Shown here: positions 52,531 through 61,628 of the stretch, piece by piece | Layout of the letters: each line of letters opens with the position of its first letter | Numbering within the stretch: position 1 is the stretch's first letter | Source of the DNA: an uncultured Acidimicrobiaceae bacterium | GTDB taxonomy: Bacteria; Actinomycetota; Acidimicrobiia; Spongiisociales; SHLN01 | Length of the DNA stretch: 64,000 nt | Direction: 5' to 3' | NCBI GenBank assembly: GCA_947259275.1 | Contig: CAMYMH010000004.1 | Location: 94,330 to 158,329 of the forward strand | The notes under the pieces: model-generated | What the model saw: the letters and a program-made list of their open reading frames with translations, nothing else | Told to the model about the DNA's origin: nothing | The model's database searches: none | Made by a program: the position numbers and the translations under genes

Positions 52531-54401
52531 AGGTGGCCGGCGCTGAGGCGGGGGGCAGATGGCCGAAGGTTTCCATCCTCATCGGTGGCGCCCCGGAGGC
52601 GGACTCCACCCGGCGCACGGCCGACTCGGTCCAAGCCGGCGATTATGAGGGCGAGATCCAGCTGCTCACGCCCGGGCTCGATGAGCAAGGATCGTTCGCC
52701 GCGCTGGCGAATGCTCATGCGGCAGAAGCCGCCGCCGGTCTGCTGATGGTTCTGTGGCCGGGAACCACCCTCGACCCGCGCTGCTTGCGACGCCTGGTGG
52801 CGCGCATGCAATCCGACGATCGACTGGCGGCGGTGGCTCCGCAGTGGCGAGGTCCCGGCGGCAAGGTGCTCGATTCGGCCGGCTATTCGTCGGCCGATGC
52901 CAATAGCCGTCCTGTCCTCCAAAGCCTGCTGTGGCCGAATTCGACCGCCACTCCGGCCTATCCGCTCGACCTCGGCTCGGTGGGATCGATGCTCATGCGC
53001 ACCAGGCGATTCTTCGCGGCTGGGGGGTACGATCTCACCATCGACGACCCCGCTTATTGGAGCGCCGACCTTGGCCGCCGACTCGCCGGAAGCGACGGCT
53101 ACGTCGACATCGAGCCAACGGCCGTCGCCTTTGCCTCTCCGGCCGGGACCAGCCCGCACCGCCTCCCGGGCTACCAGCTGGTGCGAGCGCCCACAGACAC
53201 CCCCCGGTCCGGGGCGCTTCCCCGACCGGCCGGGGGCAACTTCCTGTGGGCGGCCGCCCACCTCCCCGATCGCGGCCGGTCGGGAATCGATGCCCGCCAC
53301 CTCGAAATGATCGAGGCTCTGGTCGCCGAGGGTGCCAATGTCGTCGTGTGGGCAGAGCACGGCGGCGGCGCCCGACCGGTCGGCAAGCGCTTCGAGGAGT
53401 TGGGAATACGCTGGATCGCCCCACCGCCCGATCAACGCTGGAACCTGAGACGCGAGCGTCGGCCCGATGAGTGGCTCGTCGATCTTCTCGGCGGCGCCGA
53501 GTGGGATGCAGTTGTCATTGCCGAACCACGCCTCGCCCCCCGGCTGATTCCCCAGGTCCACACTCATGCGGCTGGGAGCCCGGTGCTCACCGATTTCGGG
53601 ACGGTCCGATTTCCGGCTTCCCACCGGGTCCGCCTCGCTCACGGCCACCGCCGGGACGAGCCTCCCGAACTCGATGGAGTCGACGGAGTGGTGGTGGCTT
53701 CCCAGGCCGACCGGCTGTTTCTCGAGCGGACACGACCCGGCCTCCCGGCCTTCACATTTGGTGCGCTCGGGAGCGGGGCCGGACCCCAGGAGGGCGGGTC
53801 GGGTGGCGACGGTCTGCTGTTCATCGGGGACCTGTTTCACCCCCCGAACTTGCTGGCCCTCGAATGGTGGATGGACGTCATCGCCGCCCAGGTTGAGGCG
53901 CGGCTGGGGCGGGCGGCAGCGCTGCGGGTAGTCGGCCATGGCTCGCAGGCCCATCGTGCGGTCTGGAATCATCCCGCCAAGCTCGAGATTGCCGGTTGGC
54001 AGCCTGACCTGTCCGCCGAGTTCGCCCGTGCGAGAATGCTCGTCGTGCCCCTCACCACCGTCGCCGGTACCGGCGGGCGCATCGCCTCGGCCCTTGCCCA
54101 TGGGGTTCCCGTGGTTGCGTCTGCTGCCGCGGCGGCGGTGGTTACGCCATCGCTGGCGCCTCTGGTCCGCATCGGCGAGGACGCCGCCGGCCTCGCCACT
54201 CACATCGCGGAACTCACCGACGACGACGGCGCCTGGGCGGCCGACCGGGCACGGATCGCAGAGGTCGACATCGCCGCACTCCGCCGCCAGCAGGCGGTGG
54301 CACTTCGAGAGTGGCTGGACTTTGCCGCCCAACGGACGCAGAGACCTACCCGGAGGCTCGGTAGCCGTCGAGCACTTCGGTGGCGTCGCCGAGCATCTTG
54401 A
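52524..54401 (+). CDS. GT2-like / GT4 two-domain glycosyltransferase
   Basis: A 625-residue protein. ATG 52524 or GTG 52527 overlaps the preceding stop. The N-terminal 230 residues look like a reduced GT2 domain (PKVSILIGGAPEADSTRRTA, then CLRRLVARMQSDDRLAAVAP and VGSMLMRTRRFFAAGGYDLT) without a clear DXD motif. From about 245 a GT4 domain follows: LPDRGRSGIDARHLEMIEAL, GDGLLFIGDLFHPPNLLALE, WQPDLSAEFARARMLVVPLT then GRIASALAHGVPVVAS. The second half is the likely catalytic unit. Its 3' end overlaps the convergent ABC ATPase gene by 56 nt. Confidence 0.85.
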   Translation: MVKVAGAEAGGRWPKVSILIGGAPEADSTRRTADSVQAGDYEGEIQLLTPGLDEQGSFAALANAHAAEAAAGLLMVLWPGTTLDPRCLRRLVARMQSDDRLAAVAPQWRGPGGKVLDSAGYSSADANSRPVLQSLLWPNSTATPAYPLDLGSVGSMLMRTRRFFAAGGYDLTIDDPAYWSADLGRRLAGSDGYVDIEPTAVAFASPAGTSPHRLPGYQLVRAPTDTPRSGALPRPAGGNFLWAAAHLPDRGRSGIDARHLEMIEALVAEGANVVVWAEHGGGARPVGKRFEELGIRWIAPPPDQRWNLRRERRPDEWLVDLLGGAEWDAVVIAEPRLAPRLIPQVHTHAAGSPVLTDFGTVRFPASHRVRLAHGHRRDEPPELDGVDGVVVASQADRLFLERTRPGLPAFTFGALGSGAGPQEGGSGGDGLLFIGDLFHPPNLLALEWWMDVIAAQVEARLGRAAALRVVGHGSQAHRAVWNHPAKLEIAGWQPDLSAEFARARMLVVPLTTVAGTGGRIASALAHGVPVVASAAAAAVVTPSLAPLVRIGEDAAGLATHIAELTDDDGAWAADRARIAEVDIAALRRQQAVALREWLDFAAQRTQRPTRRLGSRRALRWRRRAS

Positions 54402-55086
54402 TTCGGCCGCGATCGAGCCACATCGCCCTGGTCGAGACGTCCCGCAGCAATGGAAGGGAGTGCGAAACCACCACGACCGCCGAACCGCCGTTGATGAGCT
54501 CAAACATACGATCCTGCGACTTGGCCCGGAACGCTTTGTCGCCCACCGATAGCACCTCGTCGACCACCAGCACCTCGGGCTTGATATCGGTGGCAACTCC
54601 GAAGGCGAGCCGGGCCAGCATCCCTGATGAATAGCTCCGGGTGGGGACATCCACGAACTCCTCGACCCCGGCCCACTCGACGATGGCGGGCACCCGGTCT
54701 CGCATGTGGGCGGGGTCGCGGCCCAGCAATGCTCCGTAGATGACGATGTTCTCCCGCGCCGTGAGCTCCGGGTTCATGCCCGACCCGAGCTCGATCATAG
54801 GAGCAACCCGGCCTCGTACGATCACCCGGCCACTGGTCGGCGGCAAGACCCGGGCGATTACCTTCATGAGGGTTGACTTGCCGGCTCCGTTCGGGCCGAC
54901 CACCCCGAAAATCTCGCCACGTTTGACAGAGAAGGAGACCCCGTCGAGGGCATTGAGTGACTCGACGGTGCGCTGGCGGCGCAGGGTTTGAACCGTCGCC
55001 TCCTTGATGGTGCGAACGTTGGCCCGGTCCAGCCGGTAGCGGAGGGAAATGTCGTGCCCCTCGATGGGCGGGAAAGAGGTAGTCAC
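54346..55086 (-). CDS. Polysaccharide ABC transporter ATP-binding subunit (Wzt/TagH type)
   Basis: A 246-residue ATPase. GTG 55086 overlaps the permease stop (GTGA), which sets the start rather than a longer upstream frame. Walker A is GPNGAGKST, the signature is SYSSGMLARLAFGVATD, and Walker B is EVLVVDEVLSVGD. The KALDGVSFSVKRGEIFG-like start (LNALDGVSFSVKRGEIFGVV) and the NIVIYGALLGRD loop are typical of O-antigen/teichoic acid exporters. The C-terminal carbohydrate-binding domain of Wzt is absent, so chain-length signal recognition is not built in. It powers export with the adjoining permease. Confidence 0.94.
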   Translation of the reverse strand: MTTSFPPIEGHDISLRYRLDRANVRTIKEATVQTLRRQRTVESLNALDGVSFSVKRGEIFGVVGPNGAGKSTLMKVIARVLPPTSGRVIVRGRVAPMIELGSGMNPELTARENIVIYGALLGRDPAHMRDRVPAIVEWAGVEEFVDVPTRSYSSGMLARLAFGVATDIKPEVLVVDEVLSVGDKAFRAKSQDRMFELINGGSAVVVVSHSLPLLRDVSTRAMWLDRGRIKMLGDATEVLDGYRASG

Positions 55087-55928
55087 AGCCGCACTACCAC
55101 CCGCCGCCAGTTGCGGGAGAACACGTAGACGCCGAGGGTCAGAGCTACCAGTCCCGACATCGCCATCACCCCCACCAACCAGGCCGAAGCATCCGGGCCC
55201 CCGTAGGCCCACGACCGAAATACCACCAGGAAGCTATAAAGCGGGTTGCCCTCGACGAGGGCGAGGGCCTTCGGGCTGTCGCTGATGAAGTCGATGGTCC
55301 AGAAGGTTGGTATCAGGTAGTTGAGGAGTTGGGTGATCACCTTGGCGATATCGATCACATCCCGGAAATAGACCGCGGCCGAGGCGATGAGCAGCCCGAG
55401 CCCGGTGACGAGCATGAGCATGAAGAAGAGGGGAATCGGCACCAGGATCACGGTCCAGGGAATACCTTGGCCGGTCAGTACCTGCAAAAGCAGCATTGGC
55501 ACCAAGCTGATGATGAAGTGGGCGGCAGCCGCCACCCCCGCCGACAGAGAGAAGATCTCGGGGGGGATGTAGATCTTGATGAGGACGTTCCGGCTGTTGA
55601 CGATCGCCGAACCGGCTGCGATTACCCCCTGGGTGAAGTAGGTAGCGATGAGGATCCCGGCCGTGAGATACACGATGTACGGCTCGTCGAGCTCACCCTG
55701 TTTGCCGAAGAAGTTGGAGAAGACGATCCACAAGACCGCGATAGTCAGCGCCGGGTTGAGGATGGTCCACCAAACGCCTAGCACCGACCGCTTGTACCGA
55801 ACCGTCAGATCGCGCACCACCAACAGCTTGATGAGGCCGCGATATCGCCAGAAATTCTGGAACTCGGTGATGAGCGGGCGTCGACGAAGGTCGGAGTCGT
55901 ACACGTCCGTCGATGGCAGCGTAGTCAC
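55083..55928 (-). CDS. Polysaccharide ABC transporter permease (Wzm type)
   Basis: A 281-residue ABC-2 type permease with six membrane helices. An amphipathic N-terminal stretch (FQNFWRYRGLIKLLVVRDLT then VRYKRSVLG) precedes the first helix (WWTILNPALTIAVLWIVFSN). GSAIVNSRNVLIKIYIPPEI then FSLSAGVAAAAHF is the conserved coupling region of the family. It forms the channel that passes a lipid-linked glycan through the membrane, driven by the ATPase encoded 4 nt into its stop. A 91-bp gap separates it from the divergent membrane-protein gene. Confidence 0.94.
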   Translation of the reverse strand: MTTLPSTDVYDSDLRRRPLITEFQNFWRYRGLIKLLVVRDLTVRYKRSVLGVWWTILNPALTIAVLWIVFSNFFGKQGELDEPYIVYLTAGILIATYFTQGVIAAGSAIVNSRNVLIKIYIPPEIFSLSAGVAAAAHFIISLVPMLLLQVLTGQGIPWTVILVPIPLFFMLMLVTGLGLLIASAAVYFRDVIDIAKVITQLLNYLIPTFWTIDFISDSPKALALVEGNPLYSFLVVFRSWAYGGPDASAWLVGVMAMSGLVALTLGVYVFSRNWRRVVVRL

Positions 55929-56019
55929 GGGGGGGAATGGTACCCCGGGCTGAGGAATGGGCCACGGATCCGCTCGGCCATCGTCCGGCCAGTTGGGGCG
56001 GCGGTCTACGCTACAGCCC

Positions 56020-57447
56020 GTGCATCAGATCAGCGACGCTCGCCGGGCCTTCTGGCTCGCCTCGCTCGCCTTCCTGCCGTTATTCGTTTGGTGGCTCGGA
56101 TGGTTCCCGGCTTTCGTGTCGTCGGACTCGCTCGATCAACTCCGGCAGGTCGAAACCGGCCAGTACTCAAATGGCCACCCGGCGTTTCATACCATCACGC
56201 TGTGGGCGATCACCCGCTTCTGGAATAACCCGGGCGCCGTCACCCTGGTTCAGATGGTCACCCTGGCAATGCTGCTCGGGCTGATCGCCAAGCGGCTGCA
56301 CCAGCTCGGCGTTCCCCTCTGGCTGGTAGTCGGGGCCGCCTGGATCGTCGGGCTGTCGCCGGCAGTCGGCCCAACCTCCATGACGCTGTGGAAGGACGTC
56401 GCCTTCACCGCCGCCTTCCTGTGGGTCTTGGCCGAGCTGCTCCTGCTCGTGCGCTTGTCGGACGCCTACTGGCGAGACCCCTGGAACCAGGTGCGGCTGG
56501 GTGCCGCCCTTTCCCTCCTATGGCTCTATCGGCACAACGGATTCCTGACCGTGCTCGGGGTAGTTGCGGTTCTGGCGATCCTCAACCGGCGGAATCTCGG
56601 CCGGCTGCTTCCAGCCGTGCTGACGCTGGCCGGCATCGTGGCGATTGTCCTTGGCCCCATCTATTGGCTGTTCACGGTGGAACGCGTGCAGCCGGCGGCG
56701 GGCGAGGTACTGCTCCCCGCCGTGGCCTCTTCGCTGGTGCACGAGCCCGGCAATTTCAGCGCCGGCGACCTCGAGCTCCTCACCGCCATCGCCCCTCTCG
56801 ACACATGGCGATCTCGCTACGACTGCGCCTCGGCCGACGCCCTCCTGTTCGACCCGGCCATGAACATCGACGTCATCCGCCAGGATCCGGGCCCCGTGCT
56901 CCGGCTGGGCCTTCGGACCATTATTCGGGACCTCGATACCAGCCTCGGATTCTTCTGGTGCCGGTCGTCCTACCTGCTCGTGCCCGACCAGCCGGAGAAT
57001 TCCTATCTGAGTCGTCCCCAGTTCGGCGTTCCCGCCAACGACCAGGGCATCGAGCGCTCGCCGATCTGGTCGGCCGCATATGACGGCACCCGCGAAGTCT
57101 TCTTCCAGGCGGGATCCGACTCCTGGTTATGGCTGACCTGGCGCCCGGCGCTCGTCATCTGGTCCATGCTGGCTACATACGCGGCGCTGGCTCGCCATCG
57201 CACCCGGGCGCTGTTGCTTCCCGGCGCGCTACTGGCAATCCATCTCGTCAACGTGGCCGCCACCTCGCTCAACCACGAGTTCCGCCTGGCGTTTCCGCTG
57301 TACATCGGAGGAATCCTCAGCCTGCCGCTTCTGTGGTTCGTCAGGCACCCTGATCGCCTAGCGATCGTATCGGCGGGGCGGGCGTTCCCTGACGACGACA
57401 TCGCTCCCGTCCGGGCCGGGAAGCGGCAGTTCCAGGGCGTCGAATAG
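56020..57447 (+). CDS. Polytopic membrane protein, putative GT-C-type glycosyltransferase
   Basis: A 475-residue membrane protein with about 10-11 helices. GTG 56020 begins just before the polar lead VHQISDARRAFW. There is no Shine-Dalgarno, and a longer upstream frame without conserved look is rejected. The first outer loop, AFVSSDSLDQLRQVETGQYS then NGHPAFHTITLWAITRF, has the acidic and polar pattern of DUF6020/GT-C-like proteins. A large outer domain (about 245-370) precedes the last helices (FRLAFPLYIGGILSLPLLWF). Its tail overlaps the convergent GT4 gene by 90 nt. The sugar and acceptor are unknown. Confidence 0.82.
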   Translation: MHQISDARRAFWLASLAFLPLFVWWLGWFPAFVSSDSLDQLRQVETGQYSNGHPAFHTITLWAITRFWNNPGAVTLVQMVTLAMLLGLIAKRLHQLGVPLWLVVGAAWIVGLSPAVGPTSMTLWKDVAFTAAFLWVLAELLLLVRLSDAYWRDPWNQVRLGAALSLLWLYRHNGFLTVLGVVAVLAILNRRNLGRLLPAVLTLAGIVAIVLGPIYWLFTVERVQPAAGEVLLPAVASSLVHEPGNFSAGDLELLTAIAPLDTWRSRYDCASADALLFDPAMNIDVIRQDPGPVLRLGLRTIIRDLDTSLGFFWCRSSYLLVPDQPENSYLSRPQFGVPANDQGIERSPIWSAAYDGTREVFFQAGSDSWLWLTWRPALVIWSMLATYAALARHRTRALLLPGALLAIHLVNVAATSLNHEFRLAFPLYIGGILSLPLLWFVRHPDRLAIVSAGRAFPDDDIAPVRAGKRQFQGVE

Positions 57448-59007
57448 GCGTTCCACGCGCTCGGCCCAGCCGTGGGCGGAGCGGGCCCGATCGGCATCGA
57501 GCGGCGGAGCGTCCAGTGCGGCCGCCACCGCCGCCGGCAGGTCCTCGTCGAGGAATACACCCTCCAGTCCCATCAGGGGCTCGAGCGGCGGAGCCGCGAC
57601 GGGGACTCCCATCGCCAGCGACTCGTAGGCCTTGAGCGGGCTGACTGCATGAGTGGTCTCGTTCATCTTGAAGGGAACGAGACTGACGGCGGCCTGGGAG
57701 AGGTACTGCGGCAGCTGAAACTGCGGCTTCAGCCCCAGGAAGTGAACGTTGGGTGGGACCGGAGGATGCCCATGCTCGTCGCCAATGACCTGCACCCGGG
57801 CTTGCGAAAAGGCTTCCGCCACCGCCCGGAGGGCATCCCAGTCGAACCAACTCCCGTAGAGCGAGCCGTGGTAGGAGATGAGGGGGCCCGGCCCGGCCGG
57901 TATGTCGGACGGCACCTCCGTCCGGCCGTCCGAAAACATGTTCGGATTGACACCGTTTGGCACATAGGCAACCGGACGGCCCCCGCTGCGCCCCCGCAGG
58001 TTTTGGACCAGCACCCGCGCTGAAGCCAGCAGTGTGTCTGCCGCGTCGATGAATTGGTCTTCTGCTTCGGGCCGATACCACCAGCCACCCAGAGCATCGT
58101 CGGACCAATCATCGATCAGGTCGTAGGCGATCCGGAACCCGGAGCGACTGAGGCGGCGGGTGGCCTCCCATACCGGCGGGCTCGGAATCTCAACCAACGC
58201 CACCCGCAGATCGGTCTCCAGCCGATTGACATAGGCGGTGGCATCGAAATCATCGAGTCGGTGCTCCTCGAGCAGGGGATGGATGAAACGCAACCCCAGG
58301 TCGACCGAATGGCCCGAGGAGTACTCGGCGACGTAGGTAACGTGGAGCCCTCGCCGGCATAGCTCCATCGCGATCTGAGCGCCCCGGAAACCGCCGCCGA
58401 CATCGTGCAGCGGGACGGCCGCCAGCACTATCGCAGCCCCCGCCGCAGTAATCGGATCGACCCGGAAATGCACTCCCGGGATACCGGGGCGGGGAACCAC
58501 CGCCAGGCTGTTGCCGGCCTGGCAGAGGCGAGCAAACAACCCCGCCAAATTCACATCACCCGACGGCATACCACCGACTTCATCCCAGGCCGGCCGTCGC
58601 ACGGCGATCGCCTCGCTCTGGACTCGCGGCAGCCGGCCCGCCATGAAGTCGCGGGGGTCGGCGATGCCCCGCACCGAAACAGTCACGGCGGGATCCGTCA
58701 ACGGGGCCAGCAGTTGGGCCGCCTCGTCCCCGGCAAGCGGCCGGGCCGAAACGGCAACGATGTCGGCCAACTGCGGGTCAACGCCCTCCGGGTGCTGGAT
58801 AGGTACCTCTGGTCCGCGCCCGTAGGCCTCTGGGGACACGACCCGCACCGTCTCCGGCGTAGCGCGCCGCCACCGATCCCGGTCGTCCGGGTCGGCCACC
58901 ACCACATCCACGTTGAGGCCGCCGGGTGGCTCAGGAGGCTTGCGGAACCGCGTCACCAGCCGCGCCGGAATCCATGGTCGGACCAGCTTCGCCAATCGAG
59001 CCTTCAT
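57358..59007 (-). CDS. GT4 family glycosyltransferase
   Basis: A 549-residue protein. ATG 59007 overlaps the upstream stop (ATGA). The first 190 residues are atypical, with scattered strands and no GT2 metal motif. A GT4 domain starts near 190: IVLAAVPLHDVGGGFRGAQI then AMELCRRGLHVTYVAEYSSG. Its C-terminal half has PLISYHGSLYGSWFDWDALR, VPPNVHFLGLKPQFQLPQYL and SPLKAYESLAMGVPVAAPPL, which includes the conserved E of the nucleotide-sugar site. It probably extends the surface glycan. It is the last gene of a three-gene run with overlapping ends (61628 to 57358). Confidence 0.9.
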   Translation of the reverse strand: MKARLAKLVRPWIPARLVTRFRKPPEPPGGLNVDVVVADPDDRDRWRRATPETVRVVSPEAYGRGPEVPIQHPEGVDPQLADIVAVSARPLAGDEAAQLLAPLTDPAVTVSVRGIADPRDFMAGRLPRVQSEAIAVRRPAWDEVGGMPSGDVNLAGLFARLCQAGNSLAVVPRPGIPGVHFRVDPITAAGAAIVLAAVPLHDVGGGFRGAQIAMELCRRGLHVTYVAEYSSGHSVDLGLRFIHPLLEEHRLDDFDATAYVNRLETDLRVALVEIPSPPVWEATRRLSRSGFRIAYDLIDDWSDDALGGWWYRPEAEDQFIDAADTLLASARVLVQNLRGRSGGRPVAYVPNGVNPNMFSDGRTEVPSDIPAGPGPLISYHGSLYGSWFDWDALRAVAEAFSQARVQVIGDEHGHPPVPPNVHFLGLKPQFQLPQYLSQAAVSLVPFKMNETTHAVSPLKAYESLAMGVPVAAPPLEPLMGLEGVFLDEDLPAAVAAALDAPPLDADRARSAHGWAERVERLFDALELPLPGPDGSDVVVRERPPRRYDR

Positions 59008-61628
59008 GGAACCCAATCGGGGAACCGTCCGTCCGACTCCGGACGGACTCGATGCACCTTGTGCCGGTATCCGGTGGGATCGATGCTCCAGCGCGAATGC
59101 GGGAACGCCCCTACGTACTCCGACGCCGCCAGCGCCGGGCCCGACCCCCGGGTTCCGGCCTTGGCGACCCGATGCGGGGTGGCATCAGGATCGAGCAGGG
59201 ACCATCGCCGCCACAGGGTCGGATGCCTGCCCGACTCGACTGCGCTGGCATACGCCTCGGCGTCATCCTCGAGCAGTGAGGCCAGCTCCTCGAGCAGCTC
59301 GGGACCCGCTTCCGTCACCGGCCGCCAATCGATGAGGAACTTGCCCCGGGCGGCATGCACGGCCGAGGCCAGAGTTGGACCTGCCGCCCGCCGCCGCCAT
59401 TGCCTGGTGGCACATAGTTGCTCGATAGCTGCGCTGGTGCCACCGACTGCCACCAGTTCGAGGTCATCGAGCGTCTGGGGTTCGAGAAGGGAGAGATCGG
59501 TCCCGGAGTCAACGACAATCGAGACCAACGGATACCACTCGGCCTTCATCGCCTTGAGTGCATCTCGCTCATACAGCTTGGGGTGAGACTCGGCCATCTC
59601 GAGGCGGGCGACCTCGAACCGGGCCTCGGTGGTGACACTCATGGAGATTCCATGCTGGCGGTAGCGGAACAGTGGGTGGGGAACCTCCACCTGCTCCCAT
59701 CCGTGTTCGAGGAACCGAATCCACAAATCCCAATCCTCATTCCCTTGCAGCCTGGATGTGTCATACCCACCGACCTGGTGCCACGCCTCGGCCCGGATGA
59801 GCGCACACCCGACGACCGAGGTGGACAACAGCAGCTGGTACGGATTGAAGGGACGGTCGATCCAGACGAGGTTCTGGTTGCCGAACAAGCGGGTCCAGGT
59901 GTGGGCATAGGCGGCCTTCGGTCTCGCCTCGAGCGCATCAACGGTGGCGGTGAGGAAGGCCGGGGTCAGCTCGTCGTCGGCATCGAGCGGCACCAGGTAG
60001 CGGCCCCGGGCTGCCTTCATACCGGTATTCCGGGCCGCCGAAAGGCCCCGATTCCGCTGGCGGATGACCCGGGTGCGCGGGTAATGGAGCGACCGCAGCA
60101 CCGCCCGAGTGCGAGGATCGGTGCTCCCGTCATCGACCACGATGATCTCCCACGAGTCGAAGGCCTGGCGGAAGACGCTGCGGATGGTGGCGTGCAGGAA
60201 GTGGCCCTGGTTGAAGCAAGGGATGACGATCGAGACCTCCGGGCGGTCCAACTCGGGATAGTCGTCATTCCACGTTGCCTCCATGTGCTCCCGCTCCCAG
60301 GCGCTGGCCGCCCGGCGCCGGCGCCACAACCGAAGAGCCGACATCTCAGTCGGCTGCTCCTCGAGGCGCGCAGCCAGCGACTCGGGAAGCCCATCGAGGA
60401 TTCTGTCTGCCAGCTGGGTAGCCGGCCGGACCGCCTGCGGAGGATTGGTGAAGGCCTCGATGCGGCGGAAGGCGGCGGTGGCGAGGCCTGCCTGCGTGCG
60501 GGGGTGGCGAGGAGTCAGCGGCCGATAGGGCTGGAGTGGGTCGCCGTAAACGGGAAGCGGCGCCGCTTCCATTGCCACCAGCATCTCCGGGTGAGCGATC
60601 AGATCGGCCATGGCCTCCCGGAGGCCCGGCACCGAGCCGTCGTAGAGGAGCGCCCCGGTCCGGTACCCGAAATACGGTCGATACGGGGGAGCCTGGGGCA
60701 GGACAATCGGGAGTCCGAGCTGCCGACACTCGTGTGCTGCCAACGAAAACGTTTCGAAGCGGGAGGGGAACACCATCATCCACGCCGCGGCAGTCGCCTC
60801 GCCCAGACGGCCCCGATCCACGGGCGCTTCGAATCGCACCTGGTCGGACAATTCGGCGGGAATGATGGTTCGTAGATACTTGGTCATGGACATGCCCGAC
60901 TGCATCCGCCAGCCGTCGTGTCCGATGAAACGGAGCACCGCCCGCTCATCGGCCGCCAGCAACGGGAGGGCCGCCCGCACCAGCTCCTCCGAGCCCTTCT
61001 GCGGGCCTACCCGTCCGTAGGCAACGATCTCGGGGGCGTCGGCTCGACGGCGGGTCACCGGTTCCATGATGGGAACGGGCGGTTCCCCAACCCGCATCCG
61101 GTCGCGCTCCAACTCGTAATGATCGGCGAGCACGTCCGCCATCGAACTCGATGACGCCACCACCGCATCGGCCATCCGCAGCGCCTCACGCTCGATCAGC
61201 GGAGTAAAGGGCAAGTGATCTGGCCCGGAGGCGCCATGCCAGACGAGACCGAGGGGCCCGTGGGCACGAATCACAATCGGCGTTTGGGAAAGGCCGAGGG
61301 CCCTCCGCCGCATGAGCGCCCACAACCCGAGCCCCTGGAAGTCCTGGAACTCAACAAAATCGGGCTGCTCGGGAAGGCGGGCGAGGGCCTCGGCGGCGGC
61401 TCGGGAGTTGGCACGATCCTGGTCGGGGGCCTCCCGGTCGGGAACACCCGGCTCGACCCAGGTGACGGGCAGATCGAGCTCACGAGCGCCTTCTGGCCGG
61501 TTCGCCACCAACAACACCTCTACCCGATGGCCGGCGGCGATGAGGCGCCAACCGAGTTCGGCCACGACGGTACCGGCACCGCCGGGAAGGACCGGATCAA
61601 GTTCGGTGGTCACGAAAACGATGTGCAT
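59004..61628 (-). CDS. GT4-GT2 fused glycosyltransferase
   Basis: An 874-residue fusion. ATG 61628 joins the upstream stop (TGATG), so the longer frame is rejected. Residues 1-400 form a GT4 enzyme: HIVFVTTELDPVLPGGAGTV, EIVAYGRVGPQKGSEELVRA, VFPSRFETFSLAAHECRQLG. Residues about 450-700 form a GT2 enzyme: PEVSIVIPCFNQGHFLHATI, EIIVVDDGSTDPRTRAVLRS, GRYLVPLDADDELTPAFLTA and RLQGNEDWDLWIRFLEHGWE. A further 170 residues resemble a partial GT2 repeat. Two transfer steps on one chain would allow sequential addition of two sugars. Confidence 0.93.
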   Translation of the reverse strand: MHIVFVTTELDPVLPGGAGTVVAELGWRLIAAGHRVEVLLVANRPEGARELDLPVTWVEPGVPDREAPDQDRANSRAAAEALARLPEQPDFVEFQDFQGLGLWALMRRRALGLSQTPIVIRAHGPLGLVWHGASGPDHLPFTPLIEREALRMADAVVASSSSMADVLADHYELERDRMRVGEPPVPIMEPVTRRRADAPEIVAYGRVGPQKGSEELVRAALPLLAADERAVLRFIGHDGWRMQSGMSMTKYLRTIIPAELSDQVRFEAPVDRGRLGEATAAAWMMVFPSRFETFSLAAHECRQLGLPIVLPQAPPYRPYFGYRTGALLYDGSVPGLREAMADLIAHPEMLVAMEAAPLPVYGDPLQPYRPLTPRHPRTQAGLATAAFRRIEAFTNPPQAVRPATQLADRILDGLPESLAARLEEQPTEMSALRLWRRRRAASAWEREHMEATWNDDYPELDRPEVSIVIPCFNQGHFLHATIRSVFRQAFDSWEIIVVDDGSTDPRTRAVLRSLHYPRTRVIRQRNRGLSAARNTGMKAARGRYLVPLDADDELTPAFLTATVDALEARPKAAYAHTWTRLFGNQNLVWIDRPFNPYQLLLSTSVVGCALIRAEAWHQVGGYDTSRLQGNEDWDLWIRFLEHGWEQVEVPHPLFRYRQHGISMSVTTEARFEVARLEMAESHPKLYERDALKAMKAEWYPLVSIVVDSGTDLSLLEPQTLDDLELVAVGGTSAAIEQLCATRQWRRRAAGPTLASAVHAARGKFLIDWRPVTEAGPELLEELASLLEDDAEAYASAVESGRHPTLWRRWSLLDPDATPHRVAKAGTRGSGPALAASEYVGAFPHSRWSIDPTGYRHKVHRVRPESDGRFPDWVP

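Noticed and set aside
52404-54650. A 748-codon minus-strand open frame opposite the GT2-GT4 gene
   Set aside because: It is an antisense shadow crossing the ends of two real genes. It has no conserved motif or ribosome-binding site.
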